Shown here piece by piece: positions 25,730 to 33,919 of a DNA stretch of 64,000 nucleotides (positions are counted from its first letter, which is position 1; each line of letters starts with the position of its first letter). The stretch spans positions 1 through 64,000 of the forward strand of contig NZ_JAANOZ010000009.1 in NCBI RefSeq assembly GCF_011320115.1. Reading direction: 5' to 3'. This DNA is from Croceibacterium segetis (GTDB lineage Bacteria; Pseudomonadota; Alphaproteobacteria; Sphingomonadales; Sphingomonadaceae). The notes beneath the pieces were generated by a model that did not search any database, was not told the origin of the DNA, and worked only from the letters and a program-made list of their open reading frames with translations. Made by a program: the position numbers and the translations under genes.

Positions 25730-26195
25730 GAGTGTATTCCCTCTGCTTGCTTGGATGTGTCCGGCGTCGGCGCGCGGAATTGCGCGGCGGCGCGGTATGC
25801 GAGGCCCGTTGGCGGGCTTCGGCCGTTGGGGTTCGCCGGCGCGGCCCGAAGGCCGGCCGCGATCCCGCATCCGGAGGGGAGTTCAGCTTCAGAAGGAACG
25901 GCCACGGCCGTCGCGCAATGGCACGGCCTTGGGCGCAAGTTCTGGAACATGGTTGTCAAACTCCTCCCGGAATTTCATAACCATGCCTGTCCGGCGCACC
26001 GCGCCGGGCAGACCTGGTTGTCTCACAGCAACTTCGTCAATCCGGGCGCGTCGGGGCTGCAACCTCGGCGCGCCTTTTTGCACCGACCCCGCGGAGGCGC
26101 TGCAACGCCCCCTCGATGCCACCGGAAGACTTCGGCGTTTTCCCGGGCAGGTCCGGCCCCTGCCCGCGCCGTCCGATCGCCCCAGGCGGGGCCGA
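25730..26195. other. 466-base gene-free region between csgG and csgA
   Basis: No convincing gene is seen. The minus strand, in the sense direction, carries a GGGAGGAG ribosome-binding-like sequence followed by ATG at 25950 and a 74-codon frame that ends on the csgA start, but its composition is not protein-like. A TTGACA-like box lies beside it without a matching -10. The region probably holds the csgA promoter and leader. GC-rich inverted sequences occur throughout, but none has a T-tract on the csg strand. Confidence 0.5.
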
Positions 26196-27194
26196 TCAAT
26201 CTCGTTCGCGCCCGCCCTTCAGCGGCCCGAGCGCCTTGCCGTCGACATCGGCCGCGGCGGTGCGCTTGATCTTCAAGGGCGCGGTCGCCGGCGCGTTCCT
26301 GAGCGCCTCGGCGACTTGCGTCCGGTCGAGCTCGCCGTCCCGCTCGCGCCGGTACTGCAGGAGCAGCGGCTGGGCGGCGGCGGGATTGGCGAAGTTCCAC
26401 AAGCGCAGCTCGGCGCCGTCGAGCACCAGCTCCCACACGGCCTTCTCGATCGCTTGCTCGAGCGCAACCTGGTCGGGCTCGTTGGTGGTGTATCCGGCGT
26501 CGGCCTGGAGCAAGTCCTTGAAGGCCACGTAGCGGAAGGCGTTGGCGCCGATGCCCTGGCTGGCGATGGTCTTCGAGGCGGTCACCGTGGTCAACACCTC
26601 GCCGGTGCGGACCGAGACCGCGCGCAAGTACACGGTGACGGTGTCCTGACGGTATTCGGTGTGCCCGCCGATGCCGAGGAACGCCGCGCCGACGCCGCCG
26701 GTGACGGTGTTGGTGTCGTAGCCGACCACGCCGCCTTCGAGCAGCACCCCGGCGAACAGCAGCGCCGGCAGCGCTTTCGGATTGACGCCTTGCTCACCGA
26801 GGTAGCGCTCGCGCATTTCGCGGATGATCTGCCGCTCGTTGAGCAGGTTCTTAAGCGATTCGCGCTCGACGATGGTGAACCACTGGCGATTGCCGGCGTC
26901 CTGCAGCGCCTTGACCAGGATCGAGGCACCGCCTTGCGAGACCGCTCGCGACAGCGTCTGGCCCTGCTCGCTCGGCTTGAATTGCCCGGTCTGGTCGGAG
27001 AAGCCGTAGACCGCCACCGCGACCGGCCGATCGGGCGCGGGAAGCGCCTCGAGCAGCGTCTGCGTCTGGGTCTTGTCGGGGATGTAGGCTTTGGAAGTGG
27101 TTTCGGGGAACAGCGTGCGGCCAGCGTTCGTCACCGTGGCGCAGCCGGAAAGGGCGCAGGCGGCGGTACAGGCGAGAAGAGCTTTGAAGTACAT
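26196..27194 (-). CDS. csgG: curli secretion channel lipoprotein CsgG
   Basis: A 332-residue outer-membrane lipoprotein that forms the nonameric pore for curlin export. The signal peptide ends in the lipobox LSGC (Cys18). Conserved CsgG blocks follow: VAVAVYGFSDQTGQFKP, WFTIVERESLKNLLNERQII, and LPALLFAGVLLEGGVVGYD, with the TNTVTGGVGAAFLGIGG transmembrane region. The C-terminal extension of about 60 residues past the core is longer than in E. coli CsgG. It lies 9 bases after csgF on the same strand. Confidence 0.93.
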   Translation of the reverse strand: MYFKALLACTAACALSGCATVTNAGRTLFPETTSKAYIPDKTQTQTLLEALPAPDRPVAVAVYGFSDQTGQFKPSEQGQTLSRAVSQGGASILVKALQDAGNRQWFTIVERESLKNLLNERQIIREMRERYLGEQGVNPKALPALLFAGVLLEGGVVGYDTNTVTGGVGAAFLGIGGHTEYRQDTVTVYLRAVSVRTGEVLTTVTASKTIASQGIGANAFRYVAFKDLLQADAGYTTNEPDQVALEQAIEKAVWELVLDGAELRLWNFANPAAAQPLLLQYRRERDGELDRTQVAEALRNAPATAPLKIKRTAAADVDGKALGPLKGGRERD

Positions 27195-27203
27195 CGGCGC
27201 GCC

Positions 27204-27632
27204 CTAGTTCACTTCGACAAAGGTCGGCACGACGATGGTGGTGACCTCACCGGTGTCGTCGTCGGTGATGGTCAGGGTCACGTTTTCGAGCCCGCGGTCG
27301 AAGGTGATCGTCTGGCCGCCGAAGCTGATGGTGCCGTGCTGCTGCGGGTTGTCACCGAAGATCGCATCGGTGATCTGCGACGAAAGCGCCGAAAGCAGCC
27401 GCGATTGCAGCTGGCGGGCGAAGATGTCCGCCTGCGAGCTTGAAGTCGAGGCGTTCGGGTCCTTGTACTTGTTCTGCGCGTTGGCGATGCCGAGCAGATG
27501 CGCCGAATTGAACGGGTTTCCCCCGAAGCTGGGGTCGACCGGCTGATAAGTGATGTCCTGCGCCGGCGCCGGGTAAGCGGCGCAAGCGAGCAGGATCGCG
27601 CCCAGCGCGAAAGTCTTGGCTTGCCTTGTCAT
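27204..27632 (-). CDS. csgF: curli assembly accessory protein CsgF
   Basis: A 142-residue exported protein with a signal peptide (AYPAPAQDITYQP) and the CsgF hallmark VDPSFGGNPFNSAHLLGIAN, the N-terminal peptide that plugs into the CsgG pore. A helical middle (ADIFARQLQSRLLSALSSQI) and a C-terminal beta region complete it. It couples secretion to nucleation at the cell surface. It is first in the csgF-csgG pair, preceded by a candidate activator-dependent promoter. Confidence 0.93.
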   Translation of the reverse strand: MTRQAKTFALGAILLACAAYPAPAQDITYQPVDPSFGGNPFNSAHLLGIANAQNKYKDPNASTSSSQADIFARQLQSRLLSALSSQITDAIFGDNPQQHGTISFGGQTITFDRGLENVTLTITDDDTGEVTTIVVPTFVEVN

Positions 27633-27719
27633 TGACCCCCCCGGGTCGAAATTGAATTACGATCCCTTCGGAATGGCGCCCAAAGGCAACCCCATGGACC
27701 TTCCGAAAGTTAACGAATT

Positions 27720-27760
27720 ATTATGACTCGCGCCGCCGATTCGCATCCCCACAACTGGGG
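27720..27760 (-). promoter_or_regulatory. csgF promoter with CCCCA-N4-TGGGG dyad near -41
   Basis: On the minus strand a -10 box CATAAT (27725-27720) has no good -35. In its place, at 27747-27760, sits the palindrome CCCCA-CAAC-TGGGG, centred about 41 bases upstream of the predicted start point. That is the usual position of a class II activator site, and a LuxR-type regulator is encoded just upstream. Confidence 0.5.
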
Positions 27761-27824
27761 AACCTAAGAATTATCCGTGTGTTACGCCTCGCCGGTCCCG
27801 TTTCGGGACAATCCACGTCCTCGC

Positions 27825-28517
27825 TCAACCCGAGCAAAAGGTGTGCGTCAGGCGCAGCAATTGCAGCGACGTAGTCACCGAGGCTTTCGCGTGAATTTGC
27901 TTCAGATGGCTGCGCACCGTGCTCAGCGACACGCCGAGGTCGCGTGCGATCTGCTTCGGCGAGTTGAGTTCGGCGAATTCCTTGAGCACGCGGATCTCCG
28001 CATTGGTCAGCTTGAGCTCGGCAGCGAGGCCGCACGCAACGATGTCCCGCAGCGGCAGCGACGGGCTGGCGAGCACGCAGACCGCGCGGTCCCAGTGCGC
28101 CGGCTTCCAGGCGCGCAGCACGGCCCAGTGGCGCTTGGCCTTGCCGCGGATCAGCTTGCGCTGGACGTCGGGACCGACGTTGTGAAGGAATTCGACGAAC
28201 TCGCTCCTCAGTTCATCGTCGTCGACGATCAGCTTGCCCTTGCGGATGCACAGCGGCATCGGCCCGTCGAGCAAGCGCGGAGCATCGTCGCAGCACCACA
28301 GCACGCACTGGTCGTAATCGACGACGATCTTGGGCCGGGGATCGAAGGCCTCGAACGCGGCGGCGAACTCGACCCGGCATTCGTCGGCCATCGCTTCGGC
28401 CGGCGACCGCGAAGCCATCATCTCGAACCGCCGGAATCGCGAATTTTCTGCTCGCGGAACGCCCGCGCCTTGCGACCCATCCATGCCCCCTTCCGCCTCC
28501 CGATAGGGGAAGCGCAT
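27825..28517 (-). CDS. LuxR-family transcriptional regulator beside curli genes
   Basis: A 230-residue regulator with a C-terminal LuxR-type helix-turn-helix: LTNAEIRVLKEFAELNSPKQIARD followed by the recognition helix LSLSTVRSHLKQIHAK. The N-terminal 150 residues are not a canonical receiver or autoinducer domain and look PAS-like at most (KIVVDYDQCVLWCC, KGKLIVDD). It lies 192 bases upstream of csgF on the same strand. By position it may do the job of E. coli CsgD, which is also LuxR-type. A 6-bp hairpin (GTCCCG-AAA-CGGGAC, 27795-27809) follows its stop. The start is uncertain; internal Met codons at residues 12 and 33 are alternatives. Confidence 0.75.
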   Translation of the reverse strand: MRFPYREAEGGMDGSQGAGVPRAENSRFRRFEMMASRSPAEAMADECRVEFAAAFEAFDPRPKIVVDYDQCVLWCCDDAPRLLDGPMPLCIRKGKLIVDDDELRSEFVEFLHNVGPDVQRKLIRGKAKRHWAVLRAWKPAHWDRAVCVLASPSLPLRDIVACGLAAELKLTNAEIRVLKEFAELNSPKQIARDLGVSLSTVRSHLKQIHAKASVTTSLQLLRLTHTFCSG

Positions 28518-28593
28518 GATTTCTCATGTAAAAATCTAGGCTAACCGTTCCGCGCCCGGCGTTCAACTGCGATTTGTGGAAAAGGCTGGAGGT

Positions 28594-28610
28594 TGCTCCA
28601 AGGTGGAGCA
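28594..28610 (-). terminator. possible tRNA-Gln terminator hairpin
   Basis: TGCTCCA and TGGAGCA form a 7-bp stem with a 3-base loop, 73 bases downstream of the tRNA on the minus strand, with CCTTTTCC about ten bases further. Weak for an intrinsic terminator; it could also be an operator. Confidence 0.35.
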
Positions 28611-28682
28611 GTCTGGCCGCCGGTTATGGGGGGCCCTCCGCACGGACGCGGCGTCGGTGACCGGCGCCGGGCGAAAGAAGAT

Positions 28683-28756
28683 TGGATGCCCCGCAAGGAT
28701 TCGAACCTTGATTGACGGAGTCAGAGTCCGCTCTCTTACCGTTAGAGGACGGGGCA
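28683..28756 (-). tRNA. tRNA-Gln (anticodon CTG)
   Basis: A complete 74-base cloverleaf with encoded CCA. The acceptor TGCCCCG pairs with CGGGGCA, the D stem is CTCT/AGAG, the anticodon stem is GCGGA/TCCGT with loop CTCTGAC giving anticodon CTG, and the T arm is CAAGG-TTCGAAT-CCTTG. The U1-A72 first pair is typical of tRNA-Gln. It decodes CAG. Confidence 0.95.
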
Positions 28757-28911
28757 ACGAAGGGCGCGCATCTAGGTTGGCGTCCAGCGCGCGTCAACCC
28801 GCTGGTTCCACGCCGTGGAAGCCGCGTGCTTGCCCCCATCCTTCCGCTCCGCTAGCCTGACCCCAGGTCCCCGCCGCAAGGCGGGTGGAAACTTGAAAGT
28901 CTGGATTTCTC

Positions 28912-30039
28912 ATGGCGGATCACTCACCGCCGCAACGGTCGCAAGAATTGGCCGGGCAGGTTGGACAGTCACCCGACGCGCCGCGGGCGGGCACCGGCGA
29001 CGCGCCAGAGCGGCGGCACTTCCCTCACCAGCGCCAGGCCTATGCCGCGATCGACCTCGGCACCAACAACTGCCGCCTGCTGATCGCCCGCCCGGCGAGC
29101 GCGAATTTCGTCGTCATCGACGCCTTCAGCCGCGTCGTTCGTCTCGGTGAGGGACTCGCGCAGACCGGGCGTCTGAGCGACGCGGCAATGGACCGCGCGG
29201 TCGGCGCCCTCCGGGTTTGCGCCGACAAGCTGCGCCGCCGCAACGTCCACCTCGCCCGCTCGGTGGCGACCGAGGCCTGCCGAAGGGCGAGCAACGGCGC
29301 CGAATTCATCGAACGGGTCCGCCGCGAGACCGGCATCGCGCTCGACATCATCTCGGCCCAGGAAGAAGCCCGCCTCGCGGTTCTCGGCTGCCACATCCTG
29401 CTCGAGGACGGGATCGGCCCGGCGATGATCTTCGATATCGGCGGCGGTTCCACCGAGCTGGTATTGATCGAGCCCGGCGGGCCGGTGCCGCGGATCGTCG
29501 ACTGGCAGAGCGTGCCCTGGGGCGTCGTCTCGCTGACCGAGACCGTCGGCCATGAGGACGAACACGCCGACGAAGCGACGCGCGCAGCGCGCTACGCCGA
29601 GATGCGGCGTGTGGTTGCCGAAAGCTTCGCCGAATTCGCCGAACGGGTAAAGCAGCACCAGGCACCGGACTTGCGTCTGCTCGGCACCAGCGGCACCGTC
29701 ACGACGCTCGCCAGCGTCCACCTCGAGCTGCCGCAATACGACCGCAAGGCCGTCGACGGGCTGATCGTCCCGTCCGAATCGATGCGCGGGATTTCCTCGC
29801 GGCTCGCCGGGATGAGCCCGGCCGACCGGCGCACTTTGCCGTGCATCGGTCAGGAACGCGCCGACCTTGTCGTCGCCGGTTGCGCGATCCTCGAGACGAT
29901 CCTCGACTTGTGGCCCGCCCCCCGCCTCGGTGTCGCCGACCGCGGCATTCGCGAAGGCATCCTGCGCAGCCTGATGGCGGCAGAGGCCGAGGGCGCTCAG
30001 GCCCGCGCCAGCCTCAAGCGCGGGCGGGAAGAAGGGTGA
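28912..30039 (+). CDS. ppx: exopolyphosphatase / Ppx-GppA phosphatase
   Basis: A 375-residue ASKHA-fold phosphatase acting on polyphosphate or pppGpp. Residues 1-42 are a polar extension; the core starts with YAAIDLGTNNCRLLIA (phosphate 1 loop). SVATEACRRASNGAEF and IFDIGGGSTELVL (phosphate 2 loop) follow, then GTSGTVTTLASV and VADRGIREGILRSLM at the end. It is the short form without the C-terminal HD-like domain. Its stop overlaps the GTG start of rlmE, a pairing common in alphaproteobacteria. Confidence 0.9.
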   Translation: MADHSPPQRSQELAGQVGQSPDAPRAGTGDAPERRHFPHQRQAYAAIDLGTNNCRLLIARPASANFVVIDAFSRVVRLGEGLAQTGRLSDAAMDRAVGALRVCADKLRRRNVHLARSVATEACRRASNGAEFIERVRRETGIALDIISAQEEARLAVLGCHILLEDGIGPAMIFDIGGGSTELVLIEPGGPVPRIVDWQSVPWGVVSLTETVGHEDEHADEATRAARYAEMRRVVAESFAEFAERVKQHQAPDLRLLGTSGTVTTLASVHLELPQYDRKAVDGLIVPSESMRGISSRLAGMSPADRRTLPCIGQERADLVVAGCAILETILDLWPAPRLGVADRGIREGILRSLMAAEAEGAQARASLKRGREEG

Positions 30040-30701
30040 GCGGCCCCGGCAAGGACCTCGGCCGACGGGTCAAGACCGCCCGCGGTCGGACCGCCTCCTC
30101 GACCCGTTGGCTCGAGCGGCAGCTCAACGATCCCTACGTCAAGCAGGCCAAGGCCGAAGGCTACCGCAGCCGCGCAGCGTACAAGCTGGCCGAGCTCGAC
30201 GAGCGCTTCGGCTTGCTCAAGGGCGTGGAGCGAGTGGTCGACCTCGGCATCGCCCCGGGCGGGTGGAGTCAGGTCGTCCGCAAGCGCGCGCCCAAGGCGG
30301 CGGTGGTAGGCATCGACTTGTTGCCGACCGACCCGCTCGAGGGGGTGACGATCCTGCAAATGGATTTCATGGCCGACCAGGCGCCGGCAGCACTGGCCGA
30401 GGCGCTCGGCGGAGCGCCCGACCTGGTGCTGTCGGACATGGCCGCCAACACGGTCGGCCACAAGCAGACCGACCACTTGCGGACGATGGGGCTGGTCGAG
30501 ACGGCGGTGCACTTTGCGGTCGAGACGCTCGCACCCGGCGGCGCCTTCGTCGCCAAGGTCCTCGCGGGCGGCACCGACGCGGAGCTTCTCACGCTGCTCA
30601 AGCAGCACTTCCGCACGGTCAAGCACGCCAAGCCCCCGGCGAGCCGCAAGGGCTCGTCCGAGTGGTACGTCGTCGCTCAGGGATTCAAGGGGGGCGGTTA
30701 G
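30036..30701 (+). CDS. rlmE: 23S rRNA 2'-O-methyltransferase RlmE (FtsJ/RrmJ)
   Basis: A 221-residue SAM-dependent methyltransferase that modifies U2552 of 23S rRNA. It shows YRSRAAYKLAELDERF (catalytic Lys region), the SAM loop VVDLGIAPGGWSQV, LSDMAANTVGHKQTDH with catalytic Asp, and VAKVLAGGTDAELL with catalytic Lys. The start is GTG 30036, which overlaps the ppx stop (GTGA). An N-terminal basic arm (RRVKTARGR) is typical of alphaproteobacterial members. Its end overlaps the convergent cytochrome gene by 4 bases. Confidence 0.94.
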   Translation: MSGPGKDLGRRVKTARGRTASSTRWLERQLNDPYVKQAKAEGYRSRAAYKLAELDERFGLLKGVERVVDLGIAPGGWSQVVRKRAPKAAVVGIDLLPTDPLEGVTILQMDFMADQAPAALAEALGGAPDLVLSDMAANTVGHKQTDHLRTMGLVETAVHFAVETLAPGGAFVAKVLAGGTDAELLTLLKQHFRTVKHAKPPASRKGSSEWYVVAQGFKGGG

Positions 30702-31399
30702 TGCGCCGCTGAGTCGGCCAACGAATCCGCCGCCTTGCCGGCAACCGGCGCGGGCTGACCGGCGGCACCCGCCGCTTCGACCGGATTCGCGTCTGCGCCG
30801 GAGACGGCCGCGCCAGGACCCGCGTCAGGCGCCGTGGCCGCCGCCGCATCGGCCTTGTCCGCTGCCGGTGCCGCGGGCGCCGGATAGTCGGGCCCGCCGC
30901 CGTTGGCCTTGAGGTAGGCGATGACGTTGGCGCGGTCCTCGGGGCTCGATAGACCGGCGAAGGTCATCTTGGTGCCGGAGGCGAACGCGTTCGGGCTCTT
31001 GAGCCAGTCGAACAAGTTCTCGTAAGTCCAGTTGCCGCCATGGCCCGACAGCGCGCCCGAGAACGCGAATCCGGCCTTGCCCATGCCGATCGGCTCGCCG
31101 ACCGTGCCGTAAAGGTTCGGGCCGATGCCGTTGGCACCGCCCTGGTCGATGGTGTGGCAGCTGCTGCACTTGGCGAAGATCTTCTGTCCCGCCGCCGGGT
31201 CCGCGGCCGCCAGCAGGGTGCCGAGATCGGGGCCGGCTTCGGCGCCACCCTCGACCACGCCTTCGATCGGGTAGCCCATCGTCTCGGGCCGCTCGGGCTT
31301 GTTCGCGTCGAACACGCGCTCGCTCACGGCGTTAAGGCCGAGGGCGACGATTCCGGAAAAGAGAAGCCAGCCGGCGATGGTGTTGAAACGGTCGGTCAT
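30698..31399 (-). CDS. membrane-anchored class I cytochrome c
   Basis: A 233-residue CycM-like cytochrome c. An uncleaved N-terminal anchor (WLLFSGIVALGLNAV) is followed by a periplasmic haem domain with CSSCH (Cys78, Cys81, His82) and a Met ligand in GTKMTFAG. The middle fits cytochrome c552/c550 electron carriers between the bc1 complex and the terminal oxidase. Unusually, about 60 residues at the C-terminus are an Ala/Pro/Asp-rich low-complexity tail. It faces rlmE. Confidence 0.9.
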   Translation of the reverse strand: MTDRFNTIAGWLLFSGIVALGLNAVSERVFDANKPERPETMGYPIEGVVEGGAEAGPDLGTLLAAADPAAGQKIFAKCSSCHTIDQGGANGIGPNLYGTVGEPIGMGKAGFAFSGALSGHGGNWTYENLFDWLKSPNAFASGTKMTFAGLSSPEDRANVIAYLKANGGGPDYPAPAAPAADKADAAAATAPDAGPGAAVSGADANPVEAAGAAGQPAPVAGKAADSLADSAAH

Positions 31400-31496
31400 C
31401 GGGTGAGACTACTGCCTTCGGGGGAGAACTCCGGCGCCGCTCTAGTGGGCGAGTCCGCTGTTCGCAAGACGGCAATTCGCTTGTCCCCTGGGCCCC

Positions 31497-32411
31497 ATGC
31501 GGTTACCCGCGCCGCCGATGCACAGCTTTCCCACTCCGGCGCTCGCGTTGGTCGAGCAGATGGTCGCCGCCGCGGCCAAGTATCCGGCGCGCGCGGTCGC
31601 GTTCCAGGGGGCGCCCGGGGCGAACTCCCACCGGGCGGCGATGGAGTGGGCGCCCGACGGTCTGCCGCTGCCGTGTTTCAGCTTCGACGACGCGCTCGAC
31701 GCGGTGAAGCAGGAGCGCGCGGGCAGCGCGATCATCCCGATCGAGAACTCGCAGCACGGCCGCGTCGCCGACATCCATTTCCTGCTTCCCGAGAGCGGCC
31801 TGTCGATCGTCGGCGAGCATTTCCTGCCGATCCGCTACGCGGTGATGGCGACCGGCGACGGACCGTTCGCCGCCGCCTATTCGCACCCCCAGGCGCTCGG
31901 CCAGACCCGTAACTGGCTGCGCGAGCGCGGCATCGTGCCGCTGACTTATCCTGACACCGCCGGCGCCGCCGCGTTCGTCAAGGAACAGGGCGACCCGGAG
32001 GTTTGCGCGATTGCCCCACGGATCGCCGCCGATATCTACGGCCTCAAGGTGGTGGCCGAGAACGTCGCGGACGCGAGCGACAACACCACCCGCTTCGTGG
32101 TCCTCGCCCGCCAGCCGCTCGACCCGGCGAGCCTCGGCGGCGCCCCGGCGATGACCACTTTCGTGTTCGAGGTGAAGAACATCCCTGCCGCGCTGTACAA
32201 GGCGCTCGGCGGCTTCGCCACCAACGGCGTCAACATGACCAAGCTCGAAAGCTACCAGAAGGGCGCGAGCTTTTCGGCGACGATGTTCTACGCCGACATC
32301 GTCGGTGCGCCCGGCGACCCGGCGGTCGACCGCGCGCTCGAGGAGCTGGCCTTCCACTGCAAGGAGCTGCGCATGCTCGGCACCTACCGCCAGGCGATGA
32401 AGCGGGGCTGA
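31497..32411 (+). CDS. pheA: prephenate dehydratase
   Basis: A 304-residue monofunctional prephenate dehydratase for phenylalanine synthesis. It has VAFQGAPGANSHRAA, IIPIENSQHGRVADIHFLL, the catalytic TRF motif in DNTTRFVVLARQ and a C-terminal ACT domain with the Phe-binding ESYQKGASFSATMFYAD. No chorismate mutase domain is fused, as usual in alphaproteobacteria. A Met eight codons in is an alternative start. It ends two bases before the convergent isoaspartyl peptidase gene. Confidence 0.94.
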   Translation: MRLPAPPMHSFPTPALALVEQMVAAAAKYPARAVAFQGAPGANSHRAAMEWAPDGLPLPCFSFDDALDAVKQERAGSAIIPIENSQHGRVADIHFLLPESGLSIVGEHFLPIRYAVMATGDGPFAAAYSHPQALGQTRNWLRERGIVPLTYPDTAGAAAFVKEQGDPEVCAIAPRIAADIYGLKVVAENVADASDNTTRFVVLARQPLDPASLGGAPAMTTFVFEVKNIPAALYKALGGFATNGVNMTKLESYQKGASFSATMFYADIVGAPGDPAVDRALEELAFHCKELRMLGTYRQAMKRG

Positions 32412-32412
32412 G

Positions 32413-33420
32413 CTAGTCGTCGCCGAATATGGCGATCTCGTGCATGCCCGAGCTGTCGGCCCGACCGCGATACATGCCCGGGGTGTTGAACGAGAACGCC
32501 GTGGTGCCGTCCGGCCCGGCGACGATTACCCCGCCGTCGCCGCCGAGTTCGCCGACTTCCTTGATCGTCGCGTCGGCCGCCTCCTGGACGGTCTCGTGGA
32601 GGAAGCGCACGCGGTCGCAGATCGTGTGGGCGACGCCGGCGCGGACGAAGAATTCGCCCGCCCCGGTGGCCGAGACGGCGCAGGTGCGGTCGTCCGCGTA
32701 AGTGCCCGCGCCGATCACCGGCGAATCGCCGATCCGGCCCCAGCGCTTGCCGGTCAGCCCACCGGTCGAGGTCGCCGCGGCGACGTGGCCCTGTGCATCG
32801 CGCGCCACCGCACCGACGGTGCCGTACTTGAGGTCGATATCGAACCAGCTGACCTTGCGGGCCTTGAATTCCTCGAGCGCCTTGCGCCGCGACTCGGTGG
32901 CGAACCATGCCGGATCGGTCATCTCGAAGCCCTTCTCGCGGGCGAATTCCTCGGCCCCCGCGCCGCTCAGGAACACGTGCGGGCTGTCGGCCATGACCGC
33001 GCGGGCGAGCGCGACCGGGTGGCGGATGTGGGTGACCCCGGCGACGGCCCCGGCGGCGCGGTTGCTGCCGTCCATGATCGCCGCGTCGAGCTCGTTGCTG
33101 CCTTCGTAAGTGAACACCGCGCCGCGCCCGGCGTTGAAGTGCGGATCGTCCTCGAGCACCTCGACCACCGCCTGTACCGCATCGACCGCGCTGCCGCCCG
33201 CGGCGAGCACTGTCGAGCCGGCATCGAGCGCCTGGCCCAGCGCGGCCTCGATCCCGCCGCGCTGCTTTTCGTCGAGCCGGTCGCGGGTGATCACCCCCGC
33301 GCCGCCGTGAATGGCGAGGCTCCAGTGTTTGTCGGCCATGATATTCGAATCCTTCGCGTGGGCCGGGGCGAGGGCGCACAGCCCCGTCAGGATTGCCGCA
33401 ACGACCCATCTTGCCAGCAT
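32413..33420 (-). CDS. isoaspartyl peptidase / L-asparaginase, exported form
   Basis: A 335-residue Ntn-hydrolase precursor that removes isoaspartyl residues or hydrolyses asparagine. The N-terminus is a Sec signal peptide (MLARWVVAAILTGLCALAPAHA), so the enzyme is periplasmic. The core has AIHGGAG, NAGRGAVFTYEG and the autoprocessing site KYGTVGAVARD, where the Thr becomes the new N-terminal nucleophile. GGLTGKRWGRIGDSP and GTYADD complete the substrate site. It is divergent from two GNAT genes. Confidence 0.9.
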   Translation of the reverse strand: MLARWVVAAILTGLCALAPAHAKDSNIMADKHWSLAIHGGAGVITRDRLDEKQRGGIEAALGQALDAGSTVLAAGGSAVDAVQAVVEVLEDDPHFNAGRGAVFTYEGSNELDAAIMDGSNRAAGAVAGVTHIRHPVALARAVMADSPHVFLSGAGAEEFAREKGFEMTDPAWFATESRRKALEEFKARKVSWFDIDLKYGTVGAVARDAQGHVAAATSTGGLTGKRWGRIGDSPVIGAGTYADDRTCAVSATGAGEFFVRAGVAHTICDRVRFLHETVQEAADATIKEVGELGGDGGVIVAGPDGTTAFSFNTPGMYRGRADSSGMHEIAIFGDD

Positions 33421-33445
33421 GCCCGCGCCCTAGCACAAGCGCGCC

Positions 33446-33919
33446 ATGCCGGAATACCGCATCATCGAAGACGATCTCGAAAGCGCCGAGGTGACCGACC
33501 TGCTCGCCTTTCACCTCGCCGAAATGCACGCGCTCTCGCCGCCGTGCAAAGTCCACGCCATGCCGGTCGAGCGGCTGCGGCAGCCCGATGTGACCTTTTA
33601 TTCGGCGTGGGACGGCGAAAAGCTGGCCGCTGTCGGCGCGCTGCGCGAGATCGACCCCGCCCGCGGCGAGCTCAAGTCGATGCGCGCCACACCCGCCTAT
33701 CGCGGCAAAGGCGCGGGCGAGGCGATCCTGCTCCGTCTCGTCGCCGAGGCGCAGCGGCGCGGTTACTCCTGGCTCGGCCTCGAGACCGGGCGGCCCGAGG
33801 CCTACCTTCCGGCGCAATCGCTCTACCGCAAGCACGGCTTCGCCGAGTGCGAGGACTTCGGCGACTACGTCGGCGACGAGTTCAGCCTGTGCATGAGCCG
33901 GGTGCTGCACCCGGCATGA
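33446..33919 (+). CDS. GNAT acetyltransferase
   Basis: A 157-residue GCN5-family acetyltransferase. Motif A is RATPAYRGKGAGEAILLRLV with the acetyl-CoA pyrophosphate loop, preceded by GELKSMR and followed by GLETGRPEAYLPAQSLYRKHGF. This order resembles YsnE-like members, some of which acetylate small amines or auxin precursors. Substrate is unknown. Its stop overlaps the start of a second GNAT gene, so the two are coupled. Confidence 0.88.
   Translation: MPEYRIIEDDLESAEVTDLLAFHLAEMHALSPPCKVHAMPVERLRQPDVTFYSAWDGEKLAAVGALREIDPARGELKSMRATPAYRGKGAGEAILLRLVAEAQRRGYSWLGLETGRPEAYLPAQSLYRKHGFAECEDFGDYVGDEFSLCMSRVLHPA

Noticed and set aside
25726-25950. Small frame starting at ATG 25950 with a good ribosome-binding site, ending at the csgA start
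   Set aside because: The predicted peptide is Arg/Pro/Ala-rich with no domain or signal and looks like translated GC-rich leader. Kept only as a possible translational leader in the findings.
31040-31912. Long plus-strand frame across cytochrome c and pheA
   Set aside because: It runs antisense to a convincing cytochrome gene and in a shifted frame through pheA; composition is Arg/Ala-rich, as expected of a shadow.
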